64,000 nucleotides of DNA. It comes from Kuschelorhynchus macadamiae. Taxonomy: Eukaryota; Arthropoda; Insecta; Coleoptera; Curculionidae. Positions 46,717 through 58,600 of the stretch are shown piece by piece. Each line of letters begins with the position of its first letter. Position 1 is the first letter of the stretch. The notes under the pieces are model-generated. The model did not search any database, was not told where the DNA came from, and was given only the letters and a program-made list of their open reading frames with translations. Location: the NCBI GenBank assembly GCA_030620095.1, contig JAUTXW010000066.1:434001-498000 (forward strand), read 5' to 3'. A program made the position numbers and the translations under genes.

Positions 46717-48975
46717 TTAATATAGCTTCACGGTCAACGGAACAAAACCTTTATTGTAAGTACTGTACTAAGATTAGGTTAATAGCAGCAGATAGTTGGT
46801 TTCTAAAAGCATGCAAGTCTTTTTCAGTTTTCCCTAAATTCATTTCAGTCAAGATCCCTAGACAATCACCCGTTACTTGGAAGGTTGAATCTTTTGCCAA
46901 ACAAAAGTGGCTAGGTTTAGAAATTAAAAATCTGTATAGCAAACGAAGTATGCTTGAAATTGAAGCATACGGATTATTTAAAAAACTCACTTATAAACTT
47001 AGTAATTTAGAATTTAAACAAAGAAAAATGTTCGTAGTTAACGATGCCAAATTTTTGAAGAAAATGTGTTCACTTAAAAACAAACTGAGAAAGTTGAAAC
47101 CACAAAAACAAATTTCTTCGGAAGTAGAGAACATTGTAGAAAACCTTTCTTCTCAGTCCTTTGATAATAGAGAAATCGCCCTTTTGAATAAAGGTTTGAA
47201 TTTCGCAGAGCCTCCAGTAAAAAATAGTTTACCAACTATTATAGCGAATATCGAAAGTTCTATTGAATACGTACCAGAGTCAACTAAGGGATTCATTAGA
47301 GAGGCTTGCAGAAATCAAATCTCAAAAAACGTTGTTAACAAGTCAAAATATGTTTGTCGTAAAAATACTGAAGTTATCCAGGGACTGAAGAAAAAAGAAT
47401 GTTTTTATTTAAAAGCTGACAAAGGAAATAAGGTTGTTATACTAGACAAAACAGATTATCTTGAAAGACTAGACTATTTGATTCAAACTGGTTCTTACGA
47501 TTTAATTAAGAAGAACCCCTTATCAAAAATGATAACAGAAGTAAAAAATACCTTAAAACAGTATAAAAACCTTGTGTCCGATAAACCAAAATTTAAACAC
47601 GTAGTAACCCACAGTTATCTAAACTGTATTGCCTTCCCAAAATCCATAAACTTGGGAAGTCCATGAGACCTATTGTTTCAGCTGTTGGATTACCAACGTA
47701 CAATATTTCAAAATGGTTAGTAGAAGATTTCAGCAAATTAAATGTCTCTTACGATAACTTTGAGGTTGCTAACTCGTTAGAATTCTTAGATAAAATTAAG
47801 AATGTTTACTTAAAAGAAGGTGAAATTTTAATATCTTTTGATGTAAGCTCGTTGTTTCCTAGTGTACCCATACCATTAGCTTTAGAGTACCTAAAGGAAC
47901 TACTTGAAATCAATAATTTGAAGAAGGAAATTATAAACAATAAATTTTATAAACAACTTGAGGGAACTGCGATGGGCAATTGCTTATCTCCGTTCCTCGC
48001 AAATTTGTTTATGGGTAGATTAAAAACCCAGTTCAAAAAAGAACTCAAGTATTTCCCAAGGAAGTGGTATAGATACGTAGACGATATATTTGCTATTTCT
48101 GATACTAAAACAGAAAATTAGGACACTTTCTTAGAAACATTAAACAATAAATATCCTTCTATTAATTTTACGTACGAAAAGGAGAACAGTGGGCAATTAC
48201 CTTTTCTCGATACGTTAGTTATCAGAAATAAGGATAAATTAGAATTTGATATTTATAGGAAATTTACTAATACTGATAGGTATATAATATCCGACTCATT
48301 TCATTGCCGTCAACACAAAATGGCAGCATTTCATTTCTTAACTCACAGATTAGTCAATTTTCCATTAAGTAAAAAACGTTTTAACAATGACATGAATCGG
48401 ATTAAAAATATAGCTAAAAGTAATAGATATAATGTTAATTTTGTACATAAATTAGCATAAGGAAATGTTACAAAATGCCACTACTCTTCAAGCACCTGAG
48501 GCTCCCAATAAGTTCATAGTAATCCCATATGATACCAGATATACGAGAGGTCTAGAAAAAGTATTTAAAAACGTAGGTTTTAGAGTAGCCTACAAAACGG
48601 AGAACAGTTTGAAAAATCTCCTTGGAAACCCTAAAGACAAAGTCAACTTGAAGGAGAGGAGTGGCATCTATGAAATTAGCTGTATGACTGATGATATCTA
48701 AATATGTTGGGCAAACTAAACGCTCCATAAACATTCGTTTTAAAGAACACATGACACATTTAAGATAAGGAAGAACAGAAAAGTCAAGCGTTGCCCAACA
48801 CGCTTTAGAAAACAATCACCAAATAGGAATAAAAAATCTTAAGTTGATTAAAAATGTATCTGATAATAGATTATTGAATGCATTTGAGAGTATAGAAATA
48901 GGTAAATGTGGTAAGAAAGCACTAAATAAAGAGAGAGGGCCTATTCCCTATAGTCCCCTCTATTGTTTACTTGAC
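46707..48975 (+). pseudogene. Penelope-like RT with GIY-YIG, about five breaks
   Basis: The N-terminal region (46707-47600) has a charged coiled-coil-like segment (FLKKMCSLKNKLRKLKPQKQ) and FYLKADKGNKVVILDKTDYL. A frameshift near 47615 precedes CLPKIHKLGKSMRPIVSAVG. The RT core has GEILISFDVSSLFPSVPIPL, EGTAMGNCLSPFLANLFMG and KWYRYVDDIFAISDT (catalytic Asp pair). An in-frame TAG at 48119-48121 (Leu TTG in copy C) follows. The connector and GIY-YIG domain (RSGIYEIS, KYVGQTKRSINIRFKEHM, IEIGKCGKKALNKERG) carry a deletion near 48460 and a scrambled stretch near 48690. Inactive but close to full length. Confidence 0.87.
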
Positions 48976-49171
48976 AACGGCGCAACCAAGTGTGACCACA
49001 TTTACCTATAAATAGTCTCTGTTAGGATAAGTTACTTTAGTTTATATCATCTGCAGATGATGCTAACTTGGTTAGCGAAACGCGCGTCCAGAACGTAACA
49101 AGTTGTGGTGTAATGTGGTTAGAACTCTTGTATTTTGATCTTTCGTCTACCACAGGTTCCAGTGTTAGGAC
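48882..49171 (+). repeat. Right pseudo-LTR of Penelope-like element D
   Basis: Direct repeat of 46417-46716; it lacks about 8 bp (GTCGGGCG region) present in the left copy. Ends at the target duplication. Confidence 0.88.
49050..49092 (+). ncRNA. Hammerhead motif in right pseudo-LTR, core mutated
   Basis: Same architecture as the left copy, but the box reads CAGATGA instead of CTGATGA (core U4 changed to A). Helices I and II are intact. Likely impaired. Confidence 0.8.
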
Positions 49172-49172
49172 A

Positions 49173-49661
49173 GGCTCATCGAAACTTGCGCAAAAGTATG
49201 TACGATTTAGCTAACTGGATATGTGGTTGTGAAGTCTCTAACTCATTTTACTGTTATGTTTGTTTGTTTTTTTCTAAGGACTTGTCGGACTCATTATGGT
49301 GCAAAACCGGTGTTACAGACTTAAAACACTTAAAAGAAAAAATAAAAAAACATGCGTTTTCTGCAGATCACATGAAATGTTCGGTGAACTATGCTACGAC
49401 CGGAAGTGTTGATATTCGCACTGAGCTAGACCCAGCTTATAGAAAATCTCTAAGAGATTTTAATTAAAATGTATCCAAAAATCGTTATATTTTAAACAAA
49501 ATTATAGGAGTTGGACCAAGATAGACTATCCGCTTTAGCAATGTTAATTATCGAGAAATCGTTTATAAAAGCAATGTGCGTGCAATTTTAACGAACGTGT
49601 CATTCAGCATTTTTCCAATTCTAAAGAACGAAGAGTAGACGTGAACTTCAAGAGAATTTAA
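49173..49661 (+). pseudogene. hAT transposase relic: TTF-type zinc finger joined to C-terminal tail
   Basis: AHRNLRKSMYDLANWICGCE, SNSFYCYVCLFFSKD, LKHLKEKIKKHAFSADHMKC form the TTF/ZMYM-type zinc finger (C-x-C ... C-x2-C ... H-x4-H/C). After RKSLRDFN the frame stops, and about 40 bp later ELDQDRLSALAMLIIEKSFI and SNSKERRVDVNFKRI correspond to the hAT C-terminal dimerisation tail. The RNase H core is deleted. The 5' continuation is at about 45390-45435, on the far side of the Penelope insert. A possible hAT end (CCACGAGCCACCACTG) lies at 49744-49759; no matching left end was found. Confidence 0.7.
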
Positions 49662-49814
49662 AGCTCAATTTAAAGATAAGATATTTATTTTTATTTTAAG
49701 TATGCCTATTTTTAAATTTGTTATTGACCTCCTAATATAATTCACCACGAGCCACCACTGTCCATATATTTCCTTGTTTTGATGATCAATTTGAGCTCAG
49801 AAAAAATTGACCAT

Positions 49815-50015
49815 AGTTAACAACTCGAAACACGAGAAATTATTTTTAAAAAATCAATTTTATTTCATAAGCGTACAAAGAGAACTGACTACAAAATGCG
49901 TTTTAGTTATATTTATAAGTTAAGTAATGCTTATGTTGCATGAGAACGAAAAGATAAAAGTCTAAGAATTGCAAGTGCATAAATGCAGAATTGCATTTCT
50001 CACGGGAACGTAACT
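49815..50015 (-). repeat. 3' LTR
   Basis: About 96% identical to the 52056 copy (roughly seven differences in 200 bp), so insertion is not very recent. Confidence 0.9.
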
Positions 50016-50026
50016 CCTCCCCTCTT
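50016..50026 (-). promoter_or_regulatory. Polypurine tract
   Basis: Read on the minus strand, AAGAGGGGAGG directly precedes the 3' LTR, where plus-strand DNA synthesis would be primed. Confidence 0.75.
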
Positions 50027-50094
50027 AGTTGAAAGCACGTTCTTAAAGACGTGTTTTCAAAAATTACCAAAAAGGTTTAAAGATTATTAATAGT

Positions 50095-51796
50095 TTAGAA
50101 ACTTCTATTATTTTCTTCAATATCTAAAGTATTAGAGTTTGCATTTAATTGTTTTTTCTTAGACTTTTTTACAAGTTTTTTGTATATGAAAAATATAATA
50201 ATTATTGAAATGAATATGTAAAGTAAAATTGTCCAAAAACTGGTCTTCTTTACATAAATCGTTGTGGTCATTTCTTCTAGGGCCTTCTTCTGGTTTTCCA
50301 ATTTGGCTTCGATTTCTTTAGTAGTTTTTAGGTTTACGTAGTTTAAGTCCATACTAGGAGGGCTGTAGAATGAATCTCGGTTTTCCTTAATTAGACTTAA
50401 ATTAAGGGTAGGTAGATTAATTCCATTAAATGTTAATTGGCTTGATTTATATGTTTCAAGCGTAATTGACTTTATCCGTACTTTACATCCTGGGGATGAC
50501 TCAAGAAGATAGGAACCATATAAGAGTATGTTATCTTCGGATTTTTGACAATTTATGACGGCAATTACTTGTATTGGTACTGTTAAAAGCCATTTGTCGT
50601 CGATTATTTTTGTTGTCTGGATCTCGTGCAGTTGAGTTTCGAATGGGTGACAAAACGTAATATTTGGGTGATGTTTGATAAGTTGAACAGCGCAGGAGGG
50701 GCTGTCTTGGACAAACGTGATGTGGGCTTCTTTACGCAAATATTTCTGTGGTTGGATTTCGTAACATCTTTGGTCCATGTGGGCATATTTTGTATTGCCT
50801 AATGCTAGGTAGGGTTTATAAGGAATATTTACAAGAAATGATCGATTATTGGGAATTGTTAAAGGAAATAACTTAAAATATTGATATATCTCCGATTCCA
50901 CAAGAGGAAGTTCAAATATAAATACAATATTAAAGTTTTTTAAGAAACTTTTAATTTCTATAATTTTTTCGAAATTAGGTATATTTTTATAAGTTACTTC
51001 TAAAGGCAGTTTATCTGAACCTAAATGATTGTGTAAGTTCTTTATTTCTATAAATAGTTCATTTGGGTCTATTATTGAATTATAAAGTACATTAATTTTT
51101 GCAAAAGTGATACCTATTTCAAGTTATTCAGAATATCGTAGATTGATTGATAAATTGTTGTTATTTGATTGATTATTGAATATATTAAATAAAATTCGTG
51201 ATTGCTTATTTGTTTCATTTGAACTTTATTAATTATATTTTCTATTTGTAGAATGCGTGATTTTAGTACCATTTGGTTATGTGTGATATTAGATATAATT
51301 GTTTTAAATTTATTAATAATAGATTCTAGAAGTGTAATTTGATTGATAGCGTCAATTTTCAGTTTATTTTGATTTTCTTGTAATTTCGTGATTTTGGCAT
51401 CAATTTGCTCTGCGTCATTTTGGTCTAAGTTTCCCGTTATACTTAAAGGTTAAAAAGACCTCTTTTAATACGATAATTTTCTTGATTTGGGACAATTTGT
51501 TCTAATAAAGTTTCTATTCTTTTTTCAAGTGTACATAATGTATTAAAAGAATTAAAATATTCTTTATGATATTCGCTGTTATTTTGAATGTCTATATATA
51601 TTGATTTTGCTTGCTTTTGAATAATTAAAGGGGTTAGGTTAATATTTTGAACGAATGTCCAGTGATTGGATTTAAGTTTAGCGGTTCCTATTTTGAAGGG
51701 CAGTATTCCTGGATGTTTATTTAAATCGTGGAATTTTACGTAGCCGCCGACGATGGTCCAGCATAGCAATGTACTGAAGATAATTCCAATTCTCAT
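50095..51796 (-). pseudogene. Envelope-like glycoprotein (errantivirus/baculovirus F type), broken
   Basis: Minus strand. ATG at 51796 starts a hydrophobic signal peptide (IGIIFSTLLCWTIVGG). About 110 residues later a furin-type site RIKR is followed by GLFNL, as in fusion peptides of this class. A frameshift lies there (about 51443) and at least one more break lies near 51120. A long heptad-like region follows between 51430 and 51150, then a Cys-containing ectodomain (50901-50300). A transmembrane segment (WTILLYIFISIIIIFFIY) lies near 50230-50175, followed by a Lys-rich cytoplasmic tail to 50095. In intact relatives this mediates membrane fusion; this copy cannot give a full product. Confidence 0.8.
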
Positions 51797-52037
51797 TCTT
51801 AAACTAGGGTCCAATAGGAGAGGCGATGTGGTCCTTTTTCTGGTTAGCTGCTATGAGGGTGGGACGATGTGTGTTCCCAAACTCGCACCAATAGGACGCT
51901 GGACGATGCTGTTCCAAATCCCTGGTCAATTGTGAGTTTGTTGGTACACCCTGAAGATTTTTTTTGATTGTCCGATTTTTGCCACAAATCGTTGAGACGA
52001 AACCAGAAAATACGCACGATGCGCGACTGTTGGCAAT

Positions 52038-52055
52038 AATCCTACCGACTGCGCC
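52038..52055 (-). promoter_or_regulatory. Primer-binding site
   Basis: Adjacent to the 5' LTR (minus strand): GGCGCAGTCGGTAGGAT after the LTR's final T. It resembles the PBS of several errantiviruses thought to use tRNA-Ser; I could not check it against tRNA sequences. Confidence 0.65.
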
Positions 52056-52255
52056 AGTTAACAACTCGAAACACGAGAAATTATTTTAAAAAAATCAATT
52101 TTATTTCATAAGCGTACAAAGAGAACTGACTACAAAATGCATTTTAGTTATATTTATAAGTTCAGTAATGCTTATGTTGCATGAGAACGAAAGGTAAAAG
52201 TCTAAGAATTGCAAGTGCATAAGTTCAGAATTGCATTTCTCACGGGAACGTAACT
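52056..52255 (-). repeat. 5' LTR
   Basis: Pairs with 49815-50015. Between it and env lies about 240 bp of leader (52055-51815) with no gag. Confidence 0.9.
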
Positions 52256-52259
52256 CCAT

Positions 52260-52930
52260 AGCGTAGAAGATTTGCAGGTTTCTGATTTTCGCCAGAATAG
52301 GCTAGAAATACTTCCTCTTTAAAATATTTTACCTGTTTCTTCTCGCAACATTATGTAGAAACTTTGTATTCTTTCTCGGTTTTTGAGCCACATAGCCAGT
52401 GGTGTTGTACAGTTTAACAATTTTCGATATTTCGATTTATTGACACTGTCAGCGATTTGGGAAGAATTTTGGCCTTTTAAATTAACGAATTATTTCGGCA
52501 GGCACAGCTTTACCACGAGCCATTTTTAGTTTTCAACAACGCCAATGTGCGAAAGTTAGTTAAAACATCAAAATCGGGTTCTGAGCAACGTCAAATGTTA
52601 TCGTTTGTTTTACAAAGCCTACCTGGATTTTACTGAATCGGATAAATCGACCATTAAATTGTCTCCATCATGTATTCTCAAACACAAATCATTTTGCAAA
52701 GAAAAACATTTTTTAAAAATCTTGTTATCTTTCCACAGACATTAAAGAAACCAAAAATTAGTATATATCAAATAAAATTTTAATTTGCCCCGAAATTAAT
52801 TCACAAATAATATGTTTTGGGGGTTGGGCCAACTTTACTGATACAGGGCTCGCTAATTGAGTAACGCACTAGTTGATCACGCGTAATTTGCCGTTTTGTT
52901 GTACATGTCCCAACCTCTTCGGAGCATATT
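52260..52930. other. Non-coding stretch
   Basis: Nothing recognised between the LTR element and the giant inverted repeat; part of the spätzle-like intron. Confidence 0.5.
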
Positions 52931-53282
52931 AAAGTGCGGGACACGAAAGAAAACCGGGCGGTCCTTAAAATAAAGGTTCATAGTCTTAAGCAAGCGGAAA
53001 AGTAAAATTTGTGTACGCAAATAAGTTTTATGGTATTTTATTTGTTGTAATAGTTTGCCGCTTCACCTATAAAGTGCGCCAGCTAAGCGGTACGGAAGAT
53101 TAATCGAGGATTTAGTACATTTTGCACTGGTCCACTTGTAATTGGAATGTGCCTAGAGTCTCCATGCACTAGCCGCTAGAAGGTTCTAGCTATTTCCGGT
53201 GGCGCCTATACATTTCGAACATTTGTTTTCATTTCTATATAAATGCGTTGCGTTGAGTTTGAATTATTATTTCGAAGTAACG

Positions 53283-54542
53283 ATGGCGAGCAAAAGAGGA
53301 CAAACAATTCGAAGCGGTGCACGTACAGTTATTGCGAGCGTTATAGAGGCCTGTACTAGAGAAGCGGGAAAGAGAGGAAGAGAACATATTGATCGCTCAT
53401 GTTCTACTTCACCTTTAAAATCTCCTGGTAAAAAAAAACCCCGATTACCATACAAACATAAAATTGATGATGGTGATTTTCAAGTAATTCGACTAAAAAT
53501 AGAGGATTTTTATATAAACTTATTTTCCGTACGGGTATAAAACCTTAAAGCGGCTTTTAGGATCAAATGGTTTTGTTTGGTGCAAGTGCCAAAATAAACA
53601 AAAAATTGCTCATTGAGAGACCAAATATTTTTCACTGGCGGGTGAAATATCTATCAACTGTAAGGCAATGTAGGCAAGAAGGACGCAATATTATGTATCT
53701 AGAGGAAACCTGGGTAGATAATGATATGACAGTGAACAAATCCTGACAAAGTGAAAGTGTTACAGGTGTTGTTCAGGGAATCCGCTCTAGTAGTCGCTTT
53801 GTTATAGTTCATGCTGGTTCAGAAGCCGGATTTGTTCCAGGTGCTGCATTAGTTTTTCGCTCGGGACTAACAGCTGGAGACTATCATGGACAGATGAATA
53901 GAGATAATTTTGAAAAGTGGTTGCTCGAGAAGCTTCTACCTAACATTCCTCCCAAATCAGTCGTGGTAATGGATAATGCGTCTTAGCATTTTCACGTAGA
54001 AGATAAAGTGCCAACTAAATATTCTACAAAAGTTCATATGATATCGTGGCTTAAATCGAACAATCTTGTATGTAATCCAACATGGAGAAAATATGAATTA
54101 TATGAAGTAATATCAACCAACAAGCCTAGAGAAAAAAGTATAAAATTGACGGTCTTTTACGTAACCTCGGTCATACACCTTTAAGGCTGCCTCCGTACAT
54201 GTGCGACCTCAACCCTATTGAAATTGAATGGGCAGGAGTAAAAAATATATTCGAGAGCGCCACACCGGTGAACTTTCAATTAAAGATTTAAATAAAATAA
54301 CATTAGAAGCGATTGACTCAATATTGGCTGAAAATTGGAAATCGTATGTTAAACATGTTCGTTCTATTGAAGATAAATACTGGGAAGTAGATGGCAAAAT
54401 TGAAACGGTTATTGATGATTTAGTTATCACACTGGGATCTTCAAGTAGTGACGACGAAACCTCATCATTTTCAGAAGAAGACAACGATTTAGAAGGAATC
54501 GAACCATTAGAATCACAGCCCTCAACCTCAAAAATGGCTTAG
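53283..54542 (+). pseudogene. DDE transposase (Tc1/mariner-like, DDE_3 type), broken, left copy
   Basis: MASKRGQTIRSGARTVIASV begins the N-terminal region; a stop falls at 53538-53540. The catalytic part has NIMYLEETWVDND (first acidic motif, Asp replaced by Glu), VVVMDNAS (second Asp), VIVHAGSEAGFVPGAALVF between them, then a TAG. A frame change precedes RLPPYMC-like and NPIE-like sequence (Glu motif, here NPIEIEWAG). It ends KYWEVDGKIETVIDDL and an acidic Ser-rich tail (SSSSDDETSSFSEEDNDLEG) to TAG at 54542. Multiple breaks; inactive. A DDE rather than DDD triad separates it from the DD41D elements. Confidence 0.78.
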
Positions 54543-54868
54543 TTTTTTTCATATATTTTGTAAAATTGTTCATAAAGTAGCTGTCAATAAACTGCTTCAA
54601 AATAATTAATTTTCTGTTCAATACCGGGTGTCAAAAAATATCTAATATTGCAATTAATATTTGAAAAACTACAAAACTCATATTTTTCCAAAAGTAACAC
54701 ATCAACGTAGTTATCGTAGGGGAGCCAGCACTGGTTCCACTGAACAAGATTTATCAAAATTTTAACATATGCAGTTCGACTTTGGGCTATTCGCCTATGT
54801 CAAAAGTGACCGTTTGTCTCCGTTTGTCATATCACTTTGTACAGGGGGCGTCATTGTGAAGTACTATA

Positions 54869-55322
54869 CAGGACGTTTCCTAATTGCGTGCTAATGTTAA
54901 TGGGGGGTGATTTATGGACCTTTTTAAGAAAAAAATTTAATATGAACCTAAAAGTCTTAACTTTGGAGATACGGGGTTTTAAAAAAAACATTTTTTTAAA
55001 ATCCTAATTCTATTATAGATAAATAACTGGGTGAAATTTGATACACGTCTTTTATGCATAAAAGGGCATTTTTTATTAACTATCAATTTTTGAAATTTCT
55101 ACCAATGGAGTGCACATGTAATTAACCTGGGTAAATCCGTATGTTCCTTAACGCATAGAAGACGTGTATCAAATTTCATGCAGTTATCTACAATAGCATC
55201 AGAATTGGGATGAAAAAAAATATTTTGTTTTTAAACTTTACCATCCTGTATCTCAAAAGTTAAGACTTTTGGGACATAGAAGCACCCCCTTTAACATCAG
55301 CACGCAATTAGGAAACGCTCTG
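54869..55322. mobile_element. Mariner-type MITE (454 bp) inside the left arm
   Basis: Ends CAGGACGTTTCCTAATTGCG and complement (CAGAGCG...), each next to TA; inverted arms about 200 bp, no coding. It sits on the central TA of a longer palindrome (GTCATTGTGAAGTAC / GTACTTCACAATGAC). The same MITE, incomplete, is at about 61170-61560 in the right arm. Confidence 0.82.
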
Positions 55323-55343
55323 TATAGTACTTCACAATGACGG

Positions 55344-55406
55344 CCCCTGTATAAAGTAATATGACAAAAATTTATTAAATTTTTGTTATATTACTTTATA
55401 CAGGGG
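55344..55406. repeat. 63-bp near-perfect palindrome
   Basis: 31-nt arms CCCCTGTATAAAGTAATATG... with one mismatch and almost no loop. The ends CCCCTGTATA / TATACAGGGG look like two mariner termini facing each other. Confidence 0.85.
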
Positions 55407-55640
55407 CTTTGATAAATCTCGTTCACTGGATCTGATGCTGGCTGCCTTTGTAAAATCTGGACTTGTAAATCGTGTATCACTATACTGGATGGTCCAATAA
55501 TAGTGAACGTAGGCACTAGCCCGGGAACCGTTAATGACAGAACTCAAGAAAAAACATATTTATAGGTAAATCGATCAAGAAAAATCAAAATTAAATCATT
55601 TTGAAATTCGAAAGTTCGCGGATTTTGCAACACAAAAGAG

Positions 55641-58600
55641 GTATTGAAAATTTTTTTTTAAAAATATATCACATGCTAACTTTTATTTATTACAAATTTA
55701 TTTATGGTGATATGCCGGCCATGTTTAACAAACCAGGATGGCCTATATTTGAAATAAATGGCTATTTTATCGTCACCTTGAAAATAAAGTTTAATATCTT
55801 GAAAAAGATAATTACTGCTACTAAAATGGCGGTGAAAAAATATACAAGATGCCATTAATGTCGAATAATCACCATATAATAACCGGTATATCAATAAAAA
55901 GACGGCGATATTAACAGCTAATATTTTCGTTTAAAAAAATGTGCAAACACGATGTCATGTAATTTTTTAAAGCATGCAATGTGATGATTAAAAACGGTTA
56001 TGGAGCGATTTTGGCTGTTTTGTTATATGAACACACGTAATGACTAATTTTTAATATTTTATTGGTTTCCATTTTACAGGGCGCTGAAACTTAGTTAAAA
56101 ATTTAATCATAAGAGAAAAATTAAAAAGATACGTGTTAATAATTAAAAATATTAAATTTAAGCCAATTTAAAAAAAAAACTTAAAATATTGAAAAACCGA
56201 GCAAACTGTTTTTTTTTTAATTTTAATAAGGATTGTTTTAATATACTAATCAAAAAATAAATATTGTTTAAGTAAATTTTCGAGGTAACCAAACTCTTAA
56301 AATGTATGCGAAAAGCGATCTGTACCCAATAAAATTTGCCACAGATCTCTGAATTACCACATTTTAATAGGTGTCTTCTTACGAAAATATCCATTTTGAA
56401 AAATCGACTAAAATTTTTGATTATCCGTTTCATCTGTTAAGGAATTTAGTTTCAAAGAAGCTCTTGTTGGGGCCAATTTTTCCGGATAATGTTGAGCTCA
56501 ACAGAAGGGGCACTAAAATATTTAACTCTAGAGCGAAAAATTGTTTTTAATTTGAAATGATTATCTACATAAGTTAAATGCCAGTAGAGAGCAAAAAAAT
56601 TAACTCTTATGTCACAATATTTCTATTAACAAAAGAAAGTAAAATATCAATCAAATGTGTCAATTGTAACAAACTTTAACGTTCGTTACAATGTTTGGTT
56701 CAAAATTCAATTTAAACTAAATAATATTAACAATTTTCTAATTAATAACATCAAATCACAATTTTACTGGATTAACAATTGCTTGGACTATTAAGTACAG
56801 CACGCATGGCACCAAAGTTATTATATCGATCCCGAATCAACAGATCGCAAATTCTCGCTTTGTAAATTCAGATTTCGTCCGCCACATTTAAAATAAAATT
56901 TATACGTATGCTTTTCAATTTCATGAATATTATTATAAAATGGTCCCTAATTGATTCTTTATTAGGTGTATCATATAGATAGTTGTATTGAGAGAATTTC
57001 CTGAGTTTTAGATTGATCAAATATTAACTATTAATTGGGTTTTTCATTATTAAAAATCTTAACTGCCAAAAATAGATTCTGAGTTGGCGCCATGTTTTGG
57101 TGAGACATACGGATGTACTGTTTTTATGTAGTCCGATTCCATAAAACCGAGTGGGTCAGTCGTTTCGAGCCTCTTTTGCAAAATTTCTATTGTTGAAAGC
57201 AAACATGAGATAAGTTAGTTGGAATTTAGTTAATATTTTAACTTAGTCAGCCTAGATGCTGGATTAAATCCAATAAAATCTCAATTCAGTAATGGATTAC
57301 TGGTTTCTTAAGCCATAACATCTGGTAATTTTTGTTTCAGGTTTTTTTTTCTTTTAACATTTTTCCTCTTCTCTACAATTTTTTCCCTACCACTTTCAAT
57401 TGTTCTAATAATTAATTGGAAAATGGATATTAAAAGTAAATAATCAGTAAAATAAAGAATTTATTGCATAATTCAAATTAAAAGTGATTCCTGGGCGAGG
57501 AAAATTTAATGGTAACTGTTTTGTGGTAAATCTTCTCAATTCCTGGAGGAAGAAGTTTTTTTTTAGTACCGTGTGGTCATTTTTCTGGACAAGTGCTGTG
57601 TGTTCCAGTTCCAGGGTGTCATTGTTCCTGTTTTGGACTTGGGTAGTCTACAAGGAATGACGCCATAGCAAGGATATACTCCCGGACATATGTTGAAAAG
57701 ATAAGTGATTTATAATTTTTTTATTTCCGCTTCTTTGGATTGATGTAGTGGCCATGCATTAATTCATTAGGAATTACTTAATGCTTATTTGAAAACTACA
57801 TACCGAAACCTCTCTTCAGTCTTCAATTCCTTCTTTTTATTAATTAATAATTATCTTCAAAAAAATATATAAATGGTATAAATTATAAATTATTGTAAAA
57901 AAATATATATATATAAAAATTTTCGTCTCGATTTACGTAAAATTTAAACATATCTTCTTGATTTAAATATATCAAATTTAATGTAGGTATAAATTAATAC
58001 TTACACTGTGTATAAATATTGTCTATGTGGCATTGGTATATTTACTTGTAAAAATTATTATCTGTACTAAAATATTAATTTCTTAAAGATTCTTGGACAT
58101 TTACATTTATCCTAATTAGGTATAAAATTTTTCTTTCTTATAAATTATGTGAGTGTATATTAAATCAAGGTATCATACTAGTGAGTAATACCATTGATAT
58201 TTCACTAATTTAAATTTAAGATTGTGGCATTTTATTTCATGGTAAATTTATTGGGATTATGGAACTGAAATTTTGATTTTCTTTTCTATTGTAATTTTCC
58301 TCTAATATCAAATTGGACTTTTTGAATTAAAATTTCTCTTATTCTATCTTAATTTGAATTTATAATAACTTGACTATTTGTGATTAAATTTTTTTCTACT
58401 TAAGAAATTTGCTTAAAAGTGTCTAGAATTATCTAGAGTCATGTTGTCATTTTAGAAATTTTGCATAAGGTCAAATATCAGCCGATTATAAAATTGAGTT
58501 TCATTGTTTGTTTGTTCAAAAAGAACTTCATAATATCAACTAATTAAATTAAATCAAACTAATTTAAGATCAGCTCATTTACTAATTAATATTCAACAAC

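Larger units (their letters stand above)
46417..49171 (+). mobile_element. Penelope-like element D, near full length
   Basis: pLTR (46417-46716), ORF (46707-48975), pLTR (48882-49171). Together with C it forms one 3736-bp insertion flanked by a 12-bp target duplication within a hAT coding region. Confidence 0.88.
49815..52255 (-). mobile_element. Errantivirus-like LTR element containing only env (2441 bp)
   Basis: LTRs of 201 and 200 bp (49815-50015, 52056-52255) begin AGTTAAC/AGTTACG and end GTTAACT/GTAACT. They are flanked by the 4-bp target duplication CCAT (49811-49814, 52256-52259). A primer-binding site, polypurine tract and env-like gene are present, but gag and pol are absent. It lies in the large spätzle-like intron, same strand as that gene. 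Confidence 0.88.
52931..55640 (+). repeat. Left arm of giant inverted repeat
   Basis: Starts AAAGTGCGGGACACGAAAG and matches 60284-63119 in inverse orientation nearly throughout. Contains a decayed DDE transposase, a nested MITE and a 63-bp palindrome. The arms flank a spacer of about 4.6 kb. Confidence 0.85.

Noticed and set aside
50095..52255. A current infectious retrovirus
   Set aside because: gag and pol are absent, env is frameshifted and the LTRs differ by several percent; an old endogenous copy.
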